Shown: positions 47,023-58,463, numbered from the stretch's first letter. The stretch is 64,000 nt of DNA from Methanobacteriales archaeon HGW-Methanobacteriales-1 (GCA_002839705.1 PGYO01000005.1:186001-250000), one strand, 5' to 3'. The notes: generated by a model not told the origin, from the sequence alone. Made by a program: numbers and translations.

Positions 47023-48372
47023 TTATAACATTTCTTTTAAAAGCTCTACAGTACGGCCAGGTTCTGCTTTTCCTCGAGTAAAACGCATTACTTGTCCTAC
47101 TAAGAAGTTTAAAGCGGCAGATTTTCCTTCATGATAATCAGCAACTGCTTCTGGATTTTCATCAATGGCTTTTTGAGCGGCTTGAATTACTTCGTCTTCA
47201 TTTACAATACCAATTAAGCCCATTTTCTCAGCAATTTCTTTTGGAGATTTGGAACTGTTTGGCATATTCTCTATAATTCTCTGACCTGCCTTAGTAGTCA
47301 CTTCTTTCTTTTGAACCATTTTTAGCAGTTCAATTACTTGTTGCGGGGTTATTCCACTTTCAGCAAAGCTTATTTTGTTGTAATAAAGAACTCTTTTTAA
47401 TTCATCCCTCATCCAAAGGGCGGCGAACTGTGGATCCACACTTTTAACTACTTCTTCAAAAGCATCGGCCAGTTCAAGTTCAGAGGTAAGAACTTTTGCT
47501 GGTTCTTCAGCAATATTATACTGTTCCATAAACCTTTTAACTTTGATATGTGGCGGTTCTGGCATTTTTTCTCTGATACCTTCCACTTGTTCTTCTTTAG
47601 CTTGCATTGGTGGTAAATCCGGGTCTGGAATGAATCTATAATCCTCTGCTCCCTCTTTAAGTCGCATGGAAACGGTTATCATTTGTGCTTCCAGAAAGGC
47701 GCGTGTTTCTTGAGTAATTTCCACGCCTCGTTTTAGAAGATTTTTCTGGCGAACCATTTCAAATTTAAGTGCTTTGTAGGCTCCCTTAATAGAGTTTATA
47801 TTCTTTATTTCTACTCTTTTACCGCCTTCTAGTGAAATATTTACATCGGCCCGCATGGTACCTTCTCCACGAGCATTACCACTGTACTCCAGCACTCTGA
47901 TAAGTTCCCTTAAGAAAGCTCGAGCTTCTTCCGGTGATTTCATGTCTGGTTCAGTTACAATTTCAATTAATGGTATTCCAGAACGGTTAAAATCAACAAT
48001 TCCTAAATCTGGTTTGTACTGGCCAGGATCTTCTTCCATATGCACTTCTCTTATCCGAACTCCATTTAAATCTCCTTCATATCCAATAGGAACTGAAGTA
48101 CGTTGGTATCCCGACGGAAGATCTGGGTAATTATAATGTTTTCTCATGAAGTAAGTAACATCATCTGCAATCTTACAATCCAGCATCATGGCGATTTTAA
48201 GAGCACCCTCCAGGGCATTTTCATTGGTGGGGAATGGTTTAGCACCGGGTTGGTTTAAACAAACGTGACAAATATTGGTATTTGCTGGTGCATCCTGATA
48301 GTTGGTGTGACAATCACAGAAGAGTTTAGAATCAGTTTCCAGTTGAACGTGAATTTCAAGTCCGCATTTCAT
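47023..48372 (-). CDS. gatB: Aspartyl/glutamyl-tRNA(Asn/Gln) amidotransferase subunit B
   Basis: The protein has 449 residues. It is the catalytic-site-kinase subunit that amidates Asp-tRNA(Asn) or Glu-tRNA(Gln). Signatures: KCGLEIHVQLETDSKLFCDC at the N-terminus with the zinc Cys pair (CDCH and CHVC), MRKHYNYPDLPSGYQRTSVP, RSGIPLIEIVTEPDMKSPEE and DYRFIPDPDLPPM. The C-terminal YqeY-like region ends in RFTRGKAEPGRTVELLKEML. The ATG follows aggagggattacta. Partner subunits GatA and GatC are not in the window. A tRNA-Asn gene lies at 50600. Confidence 0.97.
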   Translation of the reverse strand: MKCGLEIHVQLETDSKLFCDCHTNYQDAPANTNICHVCLNQPGAKPFPTNENALEGALKIAMMLDCKIADDVTYFMRKHYNYPDLPSGYQRTSVPIGYEGDLNGVRIREVHMEEDPGQYKPDLGIVDFNRSGIPLIEIVTEPDMKSPEEARAFLRELIRVLEYSGNARGEGTMRADVNISLEGGKRVEIKNINSIKGAYKALKFEMVRQKNLLKRGVEITQETRAFLEAQMITVSMRLKEGAEDYRFIPDPDLPPMQAKEEQVEGIREKMPEPPHIKVKRFMEQYNIAEEPAKVLTSELELADAFEEVVKSVDPQFAALWMRDELKRVLYYNKISFAESGITPQQVIELLKMVQKKEVTTKAGQRIIENMPNSSKSPKEIAEKMGLIGIVNEDEVIQAAQKAIDENPEAVADYHEGKSAALNFLVGQVMRFTRGKAEPGRTVELLKEML

Positions 48373-48642
48373 TTTAATAGTAATCCCTCCTCTAAATCTG
48401 CTTGTTGCAGATTATAAACGTTTAAATTCAACGTTGAAAGGTATTTAAGTATTATTTTAAATTTTGAGTTAGATATTTTAATTAAGAAATTGATTTATGA
48501 TGATTATTTTAGTTAATTTACTTTATTAATTTTAAAGTGTATCTATGAATTATTAGAATTTAATTCATTTTAATTTCCGTTTTTTGTAATTTATCTGAAC
48601 ATTCAAGTATTCTAAATAATAACTAATTATCATTTTAATATA

Positions 48643-49647
48643 TTATTCCTTTAAAGATTTGTTATTTAAACACTTATCAATGTATCTTTTTATATAGGGT
48701 TCCAACTCACCAGCGGGAGGTCCATTTAAAAGCTGATTAAAATCAGAAAATGTTCCTTTCAGATTTCTACCGGCCCAGTGAACTTCTTCTTCTACTCTTT
48801 TTCCGTAGCGGGTTCCAAACATTTTAAACAGAGGAAATTTTGTTAATCCATTGGCCCCTGCAAGAATCAAAGGCCCCATATTGGCCAGGTTATCCACCCA
48901 GGTTCCACAGACTATTTCCAGTTTAGGGAATGTAATTCTGGTGGCGGCCACTACTCCCGCGTAATATAATGATGCTGGTTGAGATTTATTTTCAAAAGGG
49001 GTTCCTTCATGGGGGTTTAATGAATAAAAAGTAACTCGATCAATATTAAGATCATTAATAAGATTAAAAAGATATTTTAAATCGGAAGGTGTCTCACCCA
49101 GACCTAGGATAATAGTTACGGCTTTTTTAAATCCTAAATCTCCGGATAGATTCAGCATTTCACTAATATCTTCTATGCTTTTGCTGGGACAGACTTCTTT
49201 TTGCTTTTGGGGATTGGCCATTTCCACAGCGCCAGTAATTCCTGCGATTTCTTCCCCATAATCTTCTAGATCTGGTGTAATTCCTATATTCAACCAAACT
49301 GGTTTTTTGGTTATGCTATAAATCTTTTGGGCAATGGATTTAATTTCTGAAGTACTAAATGAACCGTATCCTCCGGATAAAAATTCTATATTCCATCCCA
49401 TGCGCCGGCAAAGTTCTGCTTCAGCTAATATGGCATTAACTTTTCGTCGGGCAGTTTTAGGATCTTTAATATTTTGTTTTTGGGTGCTCATATAGCAGAA
49501 GGCACAATCTCCTTTATCACACCACCAGGAAAGGAAAATAGCTCTTTCCAAGGTTATATCCAAACCATGTTCATGAATTGTTATTTTATTGGCCTTTTCC
49601 ATTAGTTCGAGAGTCTTAAACTCTTCTAATTTCTTTATAACTTGCAT
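48643..49647 (-). CDS. Radical SAM protein, biotin synthase-like, with CX4CX2C
   Basis: The protein has 334 residues from the ATG preceded by aaggtgcagc. The cluster-binding motif is FLSWWCDKGDCAFCYMSTQ, giving C-x4-C-x2-C, one residue wider than the canonical spacing. The barrel continues with MGWNIEFLSGGYGSFSTSEI, VWLNIGITPDLEDYGEEI and TIILGLGETPSDLKYLF, and the C-terminal half resembles BioB/HydE/HmdB proteins (FYSLNPHEGTPFENKSQPAS). HmdB of methanogens is known to have a widened motif as well, so a cofactor-related role is possible. The substrate is unknown. Confidence 0.82.
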   Translation of the reverse strand: MQVIKKLEEFKTLELMEKANKITIHEHGLDITLERAIFLSWWCDKGDCAFCYMSTQKQNIKDPKTARRKVNAILAEAELCRRMGWNIEFLSGGYGSFSTSEIKSIAQKIYSITKKPVWLNIGITPDLEDYGEEIAGITGAVEMANPQKQKEVCPSKSIEDISEMLNLSGDLGFKKAVTIILGLGETPSDLKYLFNLINDLNIDRVTFYSLNPHEGTPFENKSQPASLYYAGVVAATRITFPKLEIVCGTWVDNLANMGPLILAGANGLTKFPLFKMFGTRYGKRVEEEVHWAGRNLKGTFSDFNQLLNGPPAGELEPYIKRYIDKCLNNKSLKE

Positions 49648-49920
49648 GCTGCACCTTAAATTCAAAATATTTAATTAATAAACATTAACTTATGTACTTT
49701 AATTATTAATTTTTAATAGATTATTAAAATTATTTTAAATAGCCTTTTTGATATTCATAAATGTATTTTTGAATTCATATAGATAAAATAATAGAATATA
49801 AATTAAATAGATGGAATAAGTATTTACATTATACTCATCATTTAAAACATATTTAAATTATATTTAAATTAAGTAATTATCAAAATATGAAAATTAATAA
49901 TTAATAATAAGGATGGAATT

Positions 49921-50340
49921 ATGGCATATTGCTCTAATTGTGGCGAAAAAAATAAAAATGGCAACAAATTTTGTTCAAACTGTGGTGAACCTTTAAATTC
50001 GGCCCGTTCAGAACCATCTAAACCCATTAAATCTCGCTTGAAGTCTCAAGAGTCTTACTCAAAAAGTCAACCATATGCTGAACGACCTTCTAAAATGGAA
50101 AATAGTTATGAAACTCCAAAAGTTACATTTGAATGGAATGTTGTCATTGTGGGTGCCTTAATTTTGGTAATTGTGGCCGGGATTTTAAGCAGGATTTTAC
50201 CTATTTTAGCCATTGTTATTGCGGCAGCTATTGCAATTATTTATGCATTATCTGCTACTCGTAAAATGGCCACTATTATCGTGATCATACCTTTAATAAT
50301 GGTCATGGCTGCTTCAATTTTTGCACTTTTTAGCTTGTAA
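49921..50340 (+). CDS. Zinc-ribbon membrane protein
   Basis: The protein has 139 residues. It opens with a zinc ribbon, YCSNCGEKNKNGNKFCSNCG, followed by a Ser/Pro/Lys-rich linker (about 25-70) and then three hydrophobic segments between about 76 and 139. Such proteins are common and uncharacterised in methanogens. Ribosome binding site aaggatgg lies 5 bases before ATG. The gene stands alone ahead of the tRNA cluster. Confidence 0.78.
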   Translation: MAYCSNCGEKNKNGNKFCSNCGEPLNSARSEPSKPIKSRLKSQESYSKSQPYAERPSKMENSYETPKVTFEWNVVIVGALILVIVAGILSRILPILAIVIAAAIAIIYALSATRKMATIIVIIPLIMVMAASIFALFSL

Positions 50341-50484
50341 TGATTTAATAAATAATTTAGAATTCAGCTAAAACCGTTTATTTGTATCATTTTTAGCCAT
50401 ATTATTATGAATTAAGCAAAATTTAATGAAATTTAGCTGATGAAAATCGGATTTATTTGTAAAAATGATCCTGCACCCAAAACG

Positions 50485-50493
50485 TTTATATAC
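50485..50493 (+). promoter_or_regulatory. Strong TATA box upstream of the tRNA-Asn gene
   Basis: The element tttatatac with the BRE-like aaaacg before it is one of the best promoters in the window. It lies 107 bases ahead of tRNA-Asn, so transcripts starting near 50515 would carry a leader of about 85 bases. Confidence 0.55.
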
Positions 50494-50514
50494 AATGACT
50501 ATCAACCTAATTAT

Positions 50515-50673
<159 letters not shown>

Positions 50674-50677
50674 CCTT

Positions 50678-50751
<74 letters not shown>

Positions 50752-50764
50752 CTTTAAGTATGCC

Positions 50765-50788
50765 TTTATATATCATTTATATATAAAA
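50765..50788 (+). promoter_or_regulatory. TATA elements ahead of tRNA-Glu
   Basis: Two overlapping TATA-like sequences, tttatatatc (from 50765) and tttatatataaa (50777-50788), lie about 45-65 bases before the tRNA-Glu gene; the second is better placed. Confidence 0.5.
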
Positions 50789-50832
50789 ACAAACCTAATA
50801 TAAATTAAATAAATTTAATGTCATATTCACAT

Positions 50833-50910
<78 letters not shown>

Positions 50911-51053
50911 TTCATAATTTTGAAGTTTTTCGTTCAGATGAGTTTTATCTTAATAATTTTTTGACAATTATAAGATAAATTTCTGAAAGATTTGCACTTT
51001 TTGGGTGGTATTTAATGGATTAATGGCATCTTATAGATGTTTGCCTTTCCTTA

Positions 51054-51137
<84 letters not shown>

Positions 51138-51182
51138 TTGAATCCTAATCATGATTTAAATTAATTCAATTTTATTAAATGT

Positions 51183-51259
<77 letters not shown>

Positions 51260-51538
51260 GATTACTCTTTTTAGATTATAATTGGAAATTATTTTGATTT
51301 TTTTATATCTTTTTAACATATTTACAGTTGCTTTTTTGAATTAAAACTTCTAATTAATTAATATTTTCAACGAACTAATTTCCATAATGTATGTTTTTAA
51401 TTATTTTTGCTTTATTTTAATAGAATAAAATTTTAAATTAATTAATAATCTTTTTAATGAAGTAAATACACAATAACTATATCAATTTACAAAATAAATA
51501 ATCAAATTAACTAAGCTTAATTTTAAGGATAGATCCCT

Positions 51539-51838
51539 ATGATAAAAATGGAACGAACTTATGGATGTTTTCGTGCTAATGTTTTAGTCGAGGGCAAACA
51601 AATAGGGACTATGGAAGGGATTTATCTTACTCAATGGTTCGTAAAAAATAAATACCGCTTCACAGGTTCATTTAATCGTTATTTAACCGATGAACCTAAA
51701 TATTATCATCCGGGAGTAACCGTGGATGTTGTTCTACCAGAAAAACAAATAATTGTAAAAAATGTGTTTATTGAATGGATAAGAGAACCATCGGGAAGTG
51801 GAACATTTAATGCAGAAAGAATTGAAAGTCACATTTAA
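51539..51838 (+). CDS. Small conserved-looking protein of unknown function
   Basis: The protein has 99 residues with a mixed beta-like pattern (FRANVLVEGKQIGTMEGIYL, VTVDVVLPEKQIIVKNVFIE) and a Gly-rich end (REPSGSGTFNAERI). No motif is recognisable. It has a aaggataga ribosome binding site before ATG. It precedes hjc by 58 bases on the same strand and could be co-expressed with it. Composition and spacing look like a real gene. Confidence 0.68.
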   Translation: MIKMERTYGCFRANVLVEGKQIGTMEGIYLTQWFVKNKYRFTGSFNRYLTDEPKYYHPGVTVDVVLPEKQIIVKNVFIEWIREPSGSGTFNAERIESHI

Positions 51839-51896
51839 GTATTCATTAATTCGAGAATTAATTTCTAATTTATTTTTTTAATGCTGGCTGAGTTTT

Positions 51897-52304
51897 ATGG
51901 TAAAAAAAGGATCGAGAGAAGAAAGAGATTTAGTTAGAATTCTTTGGGAAGAGAAATTTGCAGCTATGCGGGCACCTGCTTCTGGTGGTGCAACAAAAAA
52001 ACCTTTACCTGATGTTTTAGCTGGAAATGGTGAAAAATATCTGGCCATTGAGGTGAAAACAACCACTAAAGACAGAATTTATATTGATTCCCCTAAAATA
52101 GAAGGCCTTTGCGAGTTTTCTAACATTTTTGGAGCCATACCTTATGTGGGAATTAAATTTAAGTATAAAAAATGGCGTTTTTTATCTCCTGATGATTTAT
52201 TCCAAACTAAAAATGGGAACTACCGTTTAGATTTGGACTTGGCATTGGAAAAAGGTTTGGAGCTTAATGAACTTTTAGGCCAGGATAAACAAGTTAAATT
52301 TTAA
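51897..52304 (+). CDS. hjc: Holliday junction resolvase Hjc
   Basis: The protein has 135 residues. It cleaves four-way DNA junctions as an archaeal homodimer with a nuclease fold. The catalytic residues appear as the Glu in [17 protein letters not shown], the Asp in [12 protein letters not shown], and the Glu-x-Lys in [15 protein letters not shown]. The Gly-Gly near [10 protein letters not shown] matches family Hjc. It is well supported, although no other recombination genes lie nearby. ATG at 51897. Confidence 0.95.
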   Translation: MVKKGSREERDLVRILWEEKFAAMRAPASGGATKKPLPDVLAGNGEKYLAIEVKTTTKDRIYIDSPKIEGLCEFSNIFGAIPYVGIKFKYKKWRFLSPDDLFQTKNGNYRLDLDLALEKGLELNELLGQDKQVKF

Positions 52305-52816
52305 TAAATGGAATTAATTAATTAAATTGAATATAATCTACTTTTTTTTTATTGTCATTTACTAAGAATAAACTAATTTAATATAATTAATCAACTGATA
52401 ACGGTGGAAAAATTGGTGCACTGGATAGTATTATCGTGTTTTTGATAAAATTTTAGAACTTTTAGAAAATAATCTTAACCTTCTTTTGTAGTTGAAATTT
52501 TATAATCTAAAATCACTTCAATATACCATTAAGCAAATAGCATAATTGCTGCACTAATATGTGGGAGGCCAACATATCTTATCTTTTTAAAGCCCCAAAC
52601 TGGAAGAATTATAATGCATATGCAAAAAATCATCTTTATAAATTAGATTAGTGCATCTCCTACAATCATTATATGCTATTTTTTCAAATTTTGCTAAATA
52701 AACTGGGGTTTGGAATTATATATTAATTTTTTATTAAATTAGACATAAAATTTAGAAATATTCTTGTCATCACCATAAGGTTTAAATATTAAATTCATCT
52801 ACTAATTAGTTACTAT
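52305..52816. other. Gap with possible gene debris before tRNA-Cys
   Basis: No intact gene. On the minus strand a 34-residue frame (52529-52633) reads as one hydrophobic helix followed by KKIRYVGLPHISAAIMLFA, which could be the tail of a lost membrane protein. On the + strand around 52410-52490 two frames together resemble GGKIGALDSII and FDKILELLENNLNLLL. Each is too short to name. The last part, tttaaatatta near 52782, may be the promoter of the tRNA-Cys gene. Confidence 0.3.
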
Positions 52817-52889
<73 letters not shown>

Positions 52890-52936
52890 GTATTATTATC
52901 CTGAGAATTATCTGATTTTTAGGAAACCTATTATTA

Positions 52937-53089
<153 letters not shown>

Positions 53090-53208
53090 TTATGCTCTTT
53101 TTAAATAGATTTATATCATTTTAACTATAATATCAGTATTCACAGATATTGTTTTGTATCAACTCAATTGATTTTCTAGAGATTTTAAGTTTATTTACTG
53201 GTGGAAAT

Positions 53209-53826
53209 ATGGAAAAAATAAATGATGTGGCTTTTATTGAAGGTAAAGGATATGATTCAAATATTTATGTCGCTGGAGACATTATTATTGACACTGGAAC
53301 TGGTGAAAACAAGAAATATGTTTTTTCTGAGATTTTAAAGGCAGGGATTAACCCAGCAGATATTTCAACTATTGTAAATACACACTGTCACTTCGACCAT
53401 GTAGGTGGGAATTTTCTCTTCTCAGGGGATATTATGATCCATGAAGAAGATGCAAAAGCACTTGAATCTGGGGATAGTATGGCTACAGCGGCTTACATGT
53501 TTGGAAAATCAACTGAACCTGCAAAAATAGCCAAAAAACTCCAAGAAGGAGATAAAGTGGCTGATTTTGAAGTAATTCATACTCCGGGCCATACTCGGGG
53601 GGGAATATGTCTTTTTGATGGTGAGATTTTAATATCTGGAGACACAGTTTTTGCCAATGGTGGAATTGGGAGAATGGATATTGGTGGAAGCTATGAAGAT
53701 ATGATAAATTCTCTGGAAAAGCTTCAAAAGATAAGTGCGGAATATTTACTTCCTGGCCACGGCCCTTGGACAGATAATGCCCAACAGCACATAGATATGT
53801 CCTATCAAATGGCAAAAAGATTTTAA
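53209..53826 (+). CDS. Metallo-beta-lactamase fold hydrolase
   Basis: The protein has 205 residues from the ATG preceded by ctggtggaaat. Metal ligands are NTHCHFDHVGGN (HxHxDH), HTPGHTRGGICL, an Asp in LISGDTVFANGG, and LPGHGPWTDN. The pattern is the glyoxalase II/beta-lactamase fold with two metals. A longer frame from 53149 starts before the binding site. The function is a hydrolase of unknown substrate. The gene is monocistronic. Confidence 0.9.
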   Translation: MEKINDVAFIEGKGYDSNIYVAGDIIIDTGTGENKKYVFSEILKAGINPADISTIVNTHCHFDHVGGNFLFSGDIMIHEEDAKALESGDSMATAAYMFGKSTEPAKIAKKLQEGDKVADFEVIHTPGHTRGGICLFDGEILISGDTVFANGGIGRMDIGGSYEDMINSLEKLQKISAEYLLPGHGPWTDNAQQHIDMSYQMAKRF

Positions 53827-53980
53827 TTTATTTAAAAGTGAATACAATCATAATTTTTTTAATTAATTGAAATTTTAAATCTTATTTGTTTAATTTTATA
53901 ATAAAATAAAAAATAAATTCTAATAAATAATTTTAATCAATTATATAATTTTAAACTCAAAATTTTCATCAAATAATCAA

Positions 53981-54928
53981 TTAGCCAGCAACATAAATGG
54001 TTAAGTTGTTTGGACTATAATGACCACCCAAAAAGTCTAAATAGCTTATTTTCCACTGATTATTCTCAAATTTAGCATCTATAGAAGTATAATATGAATA
54101 CCAGATGAATCGTTGTGCTGCAACCGTAGAATTGGCCTTTTTAATAGCATTAATGCCTGAGGAATACGTTCCATTTTCAATTACAAGGCCACTATAATTT
54201 CCCTGGAATGTTTTTTCTCCTGTAAGCCCATTATAAGTGTAAAGCTGATATTCTTGGTTTTTAGGATTGATAAGAACCCCTTGCCATACAAACATGTTTG
54301 AAGTGGGATACGTGACTGTTTGAGTGAAATTTCCTTCTAAATTTTCTTCCAGAGCATGAGTAGCATTTATCTTTTCATAGCATCTTAGGCCTCCAAAGGA
54401 AACCAGCATAATTACAAACAGGACCATGGCTATTTTTTTGTACTTCCAATTGATTTTAAGGTATAACACAATCAAAACTGCCAGAGCAGCTATGGTGGTT
54501 AGGGCATCGGTGTAATAATAGAGATGGGCACTGAACCGTTCCATAGTGAATGGATAAAGGAGGGGAATGCCTCCAGTAGTCAAGAAATCCAAAAATAGAT
54601 GAGTTAATACTCCGAAATAAGCTAATAAAATGGTTTTCCAGTTAAATATAAGATTAAAATCTCTTTTAATTAGCTTTCTGACAAATTCCTGGACTGGTTG
54701 TCTGGTTACAATGTAGAGAAATATCAATGCTGTTATAAATCCAAAAATAAATGAATGTGTAATCCCTCTATGGGTTAAAATAAAGAATTCTGGAAGTAAA
54801 AATCCTATAAAAATTAAAATAAAATCAAAATCTACTGATGTACCACCCAAACCTCCTTCTATAGGCCATTTAGATCCTATAAAGAATAGTATAATGAAAG
54901 GAATTAGAAAATGTGTGAAAAGGTCCAT
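53981..54928 (-). CDS. Membrane-bound metal-dependent hydrolase (YdjM/DUF457 type)
   Basis: The protein has 315 residues. It begins MDLFTHFLIPFIILF, and carries ILTHRGITHSFIFGFITALI and GVLTHLFLDFLTTGGIPLLY with the conserved His/Asp pattern of the YdjM family, within about five membrane helices (to about residue 165). The C-terminal half is soluble, beta-rich, and would face outside. Family members are predicted metal-dependent hydrolases of uncertain substrate. It stands alone. Confidence 0.83.
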   Translation of the reverse strand: MDLFTHFLIPFIILFFIGSKWPIEGGLGGTSVDFDFILIFIGFLLPEFFILTHRGITHSFIFGFITALIFLYIVTRQPVQEFVRKLIKRDFNLIFNWKTILLAYFGVLTHLFLDFLTTGGIPLLYPFTMERFSAHLYYYTDALTTIAALAVLIVLYLKINWKYKKIAMVLFVIMLVSFGGLRCYEKINATHALEENLEGNFTQTVTYPTSNMFVWQGVLINPKNQEYQLYTYNGLTGEKTFQGNYSGLVIENGTYSSGINAIKKANSTVAAQRFIWYSYYTSIDAKFENNQWKISYLDFLGGHYSPNNLTIYVAG

Positions 54929-55113
54929 GTATTTATGACTCCAGAATTATGATATAATTTATTAATATTGGATTTAAGTTTAAGTATTTGTTAAATATTT
55001 GTTTGAAGTCTTATTTTTTTATAAATTTATTTTATTCATTAGATACTTCTAAAAAAATTAGAGATTAAAAGTTAGAAATCTTGATTTCCAAGGAATAAAT
55101 GGATGGTGGTAAT

Positions 55114-56928
55114 TTAAAAGGCTCCCCCTCCTCCACCACCAAATCCTCCACCTATGTCTCCAATAGTTCCCACGATATCACCAACATCACCATTGGCTGA
55201 GCTAGGATTCATTCCCATGTCTAATGAAGAGGCTAATAGGTAGTAACCACCATAATAATGGAACATGAACATATCACTACTTTCTAATTGGTCTGTAGGT
55301 AGTGATAATTCCATAGCTTTACGAACTGCCTCAGCAGAGCCTAATGCAGTAGCATATACCAAGTATTTATTCCATATTTTAATTGATTCTGGAGGATATT
55401 CCTTAATTAAACTGAAATCATTTATATATTTCTTGAAGTTCTGCCATTTGGCATCATATTCTTCTCCATAGGTGGTCCATTGTCCTCCAATCTTTTGAGG
55501 CAAAATTAAAGAAACTGCGGACACAGCGCCTAATGCTATAGCACATAACATGGCACTTCCAGCGACGGGTAAATCAAAAAGACTTACAAAAAAGACTATT
55601 ATGGCCACAATTATCCCACCAGTTCCAAAAATCTTTATTAAAGAATCTCCTTTCTTTAAAAAAACTTCTTGAAGCTTTTCATCATTTAAAAACTCGGTCT
55701 TAATAGCTCCTTTCCAATTTAAATAAGTTCCACTAAAAATTCTGGCTTCTTCTGGATTTGATAAGCTACTGGAAATTTCATCCAGTGATATGGTTCCATC
55801 TTCTTCAAAACTCTTTAAAAAATTGTAAACATATGATTCAAAATCATTGAGTTTCTCAGGATCTTTAGATGGGTTTAAATTAAAGAATATGGATTTGGAT
55901 ACTTCCAATCCATAACCTTCTTTTTCAGAATCTTTACTGCTTATAGAAAAATACTTCCTATCAATTAAATCCATTATGGTGGCCTTAAATCCATCCATAT
56001 CTGGTTCTCCAACCTTTTTTGAAAATCCCGGTCCACATATGGCATTCACAATTGCTGGAGGGTCATTGGAGGGTATGTCTCTTTCGTATTCGGCCTGATA
56101 ATTAATTTTAGGTTCTCTACCATATTTCCAGTATATAATGCATGGAATAAAACAAGCTAAAATCAATATAACTGATAAAAATGAGTAAAGCAAGTGCTTA
56201 AAGTTCAATTGATTCTGGTAATTGGCCTGCATTTGCTCTATGGCTGCTGCTGCATTTTTATTTATTATAATCCCATTAGTGGGATTGGCCAGGAACTGAC
56301 TTTTTGGGATAAGCATTCTCAATTCAAAATAATTTCCAGATGGTATATTGGTACTGGTTACTTGCAGGTCATTGCCTTGCCAAACTGAATTTTCAGCATA
56401 ATATGGAGGATTTAACCAATATTTAACTCCACTACTTGAGTTAAGGTGTATATTGGCCACCATTTTTTCAATATCAACACTCCATCCAGATCCAACTAAT
56501 TTGTACTGCAATTCGGCAATATCATTGTAGAATTTAATAATGTGTGTAAAATCGTATTCATAAGTCACATCAACGCTTTTATCAGTAATTGGGTTTGTTT
56601 TCGCAGCATCAGAATAAAGATTAACTTTTATATGCGCATTATTGCTTTGATTAGTTACAGTATACGTGGAATATGCTCCACTACTGGTAACTTTCAGATT
56701 TTCGACCTGCTGGCCATTTAAAGGAATGTCTCGATATACTCCGTGAAAAGTTCCTTGAAAAGAGTAATGGACCGTCTCTTTAACATGAATGCTTCCATCA
56801 TCCAGCACAAAAAGATCTATATGCATTAATGGAATGGAATAGCTGTTATCTGCAAAACTAGCTGAACAGCATAATGAAATTGTAATCAGAAAAATAAAAA
56901 TAAATGAAATGAAATGTTTTTTATCCAT
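55114..56928 (-). CDS. DUF2207 membrane protein with Gly-rich tail
   Basis: The protein has 604 residues from the ATG preceded by gggtgattta. An N-terminal signal-like segment is followed by an extracellular domain with [14 protein letters not shown] and [12 protein letters not shown] (residues about 30-220), a membrane helix near 245, a cytoplasmic-like domain (about 280-420), two more helices around 440-480, and a C-terminus ending in a Gly-rich [12 protein letters not shown]. This layout is DUF2207. It lies immediately after a LemA gene; the two are paired in many bacteria and archaea. Function is unknown, with a suggested envelope role. Confidence 0.88.
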   Translation of the reverse strand: MDKKHFISFIFIFLITISLCCSASFADNSYSIPLMHIDLFVLDDGSIHVKETVHYSFQGTFHGVYRDIPLNGQQVENLKVTSSGAYSTYTVTNQSNNAHIKVNLYSDAAKTNPITDKSVDVTYEYDFTHIIKFYNDIAELQYKLVGSGWSVDIEKMVANIHLNSSSGVKYWLNPPYYAENSVWQGNDLQVTSTNIPSGNYFELRMLIPKSQFLANPTNGIIINKNAAAAIEQMQANYQNQLNFKHLLYSFLSVILILACFIPCIIYWKYGREPKINYQAEYERDIPSNDPPAIVNAICGPGFSKKVGEPDMDGFKATIMDLIDRKYFSISSKDSEKEGYGLEVSKSIFFNLNPSKDPEKLNDFESYVYNFLKSFEEDGTISLDEISSSLSNPEEARIFSGTYLNWKGAIKTEFLNDEKLQEVFLKKGDSLIKIFGTGGIIVAIIVFFVSLFDLPVAGSAMLCAIALGAVSAVSLILPQKIGGQWTTYGEEYDAKWQNFKKYINDFSLIKEYPPESIKIWNKYLVYATALGSAEAVRKAMELSLPTDQLESSDMFMFHYYGGYYLLASSLDMGMNPSSANGDVGDIVGTIGDIGGGFGGGGGGAF

Positions 56929-56952
56929 TAAATCACCCAAAATTAATCCCAT

Positions 56953-57510
56953 CTAAAATTCAACTTTAGGTACAGATCGAGCGGATTCTTCGGTTTCAAA
57001 GAATTCAGCTTCAATAAAATTGAATTGATTAGCAATAATGCTACTAGGGAACATCTGAATTTTATTATTGTACATCATTACTGTATCATTGTAGAATTGT
57101 CTGGAATAAGCAATCTTATCTTCGGTTTCAGATAACTGGGCCTGTAATTCCTGAAAATTTTTACTGGCCTTTAAATCAGGATAATTTTCAGCAACTGCAA
57201 AGAGAGTTTTTAAAGCTCCAGTTAACTGATTATTAGCATCTTGATTTTCTTGCACGCTTTGAGCATTTATAACATTTGAACGGGCCTTAGTTACCTCTTC
57301 AAATACTCCTTTCTCGTGTTTAGCATATCCTTTGACGGTTTCCACTAAATTTGGTATTAAATCAGTTCTTCTTTTAAGTTGAACGTCTATTTGGGACCAT
57401 GCATTCTTCACCCTATTACGTAGATTAATCAGGCTGTTGTACATGAATACAATCCAAACTATTAGAACTATTATAATTATTAGAATAATGATGGTTATTA
57501 TCAAACTCAT
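56953..57510 (-). CDS. LemA family protein
   Basis: The protein has 185 residues. An N-terminal membrane helix (about 3-25) is followed by [20 protein letters not shown] and [20 protein letters not shown], the LemA hallmark. The C-terminal [20 protein letters not shown] completes the family. LemA proteins are helical and often encoded with DUF2207/TPM proteins, as here (24 bases to the DUF2207 start). The ATG follows ggtgtaaaa. Confidence 0.93.
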   Translation of the reverse strand: MSLIITIIILIIIIVLIVWIVFMYNSLINLRNRVKNAWSQIDVQLKRRTDLIPNLVETVKGYAKHEKGVFEEVTKARSNVINAQSVQENQDANNQLTGALKTLFAVAENYPDLKASKNFQELQAQLSETEDKIAYSRQFYNDTVMMYNNKIQMFPSSIIANQFNFIEAEFFETEESARSVPKVEF

Positions 57511-57812
57511 TTTTTACACCCAATACCAATAATGCATTTTTTGTTATTTAAATTTTATTAAATAATTAATTCAAATGAATATTGTTTAAAAATAAGCTTT
57601 TAGAATGATTTTCCAACGGTTATAATGGATCAATATGAATAATTAATTGATATTTTAGAAATTAATATCTAAAAAAAGCATAATTATTATATACAAATAT
57701 GAAAAATTGAAAATAAGACTTATTATGCAAAAATAACTTTAAATAGCCGATATAAGTGAAATAAGAATTTAAAAAAAGTATTAAAAAATATTTTAATTAG
57801 AATTGATGAATT

Positions 57813-58463
57813 TTATTTAGTAAAAATTTTAGTAACTTCTTTTACGGCCCCTATTTTAACTAGAACAGAAACTTTGCTGCCTTCATTTAAAACCATGTCT
57901 GCACGGGGAATTTCAATGTGGCCGTTATTGTAAATAGAAACAATAATGTAATTGTCTGTGGGAGAAATGTCTCCTACTCGTTTTCCGATTATTTTTTTAT
58001 TTTTTATGGTCATATCCAGTATTTCAGCATCACCACTACCCAGAACAATCAAATCTGCTACTTTGGGCCGGGTTATGAGTTTTTCAAGATAACCGGCTGC
58101 AGTTCGCTCCGGGCTTATAACATGATCAATACCTACTTTACGGAAGGCTTCTTCGTGATCAGGGTTACTTACTCGTGCAATAATCTTGGGGATATTGTAT
58201 TCTCTTACCAAGATACATGAGAGCAAATTAGCTTCGTCATTACCGGTTGCCGCTACAAAAACATTGGCATTATTAATATTCGACTCTTCCAGTGTTTTGA
58301 TGTCGGTTCCATTACCACAAATCACCAGAGCATCTAATTCTACCGCAGCATTACCACACAATGATTCATCATTTTCAATGAGCGTGACATCATGACCATC
58401 AGAAATTAAAAGGTTTGCTAGAGTCAATCCTACTCTACCTCCCCCCATTATAACTACATACAT
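57813..58463 (-). CDS. trkA: Trk-type potassium uptake regulatory protein TrkA
   Basis: The protein has 216 residues from the ATG preceded by aaggtgtacgat. RCK-N domain: [40 protein letters not shown] and [21 protein letters not shown]-terminal RCK-C domain from about 140 ([20 protein letters not shown]). It binds NAD(H) or ATP and gates TrkH. The partner TrkH gene lies upstream on the same strand but separated by about 195 bases, so it has its own leader. Confidence 0.93.
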   Translation of the reverse strand: MYVVIMGGGRVGLTLANLLISDGHDVTLIENDESLCGNAAVELDALVICGNGTDIKTLEESNINNANVFVAATGNDEANLLSCILVREYNIPKIIARVSNPDHEEAFRKVGIDHVISPERTAAGYLEKLITRPKVADLIVLGSGDAEILDMTIKNKKIIGKRVGDISPTDNYIIVSIYNNGHIEIPRADMVLNEGSKVSVLVKIGAVKEVTKIFTK

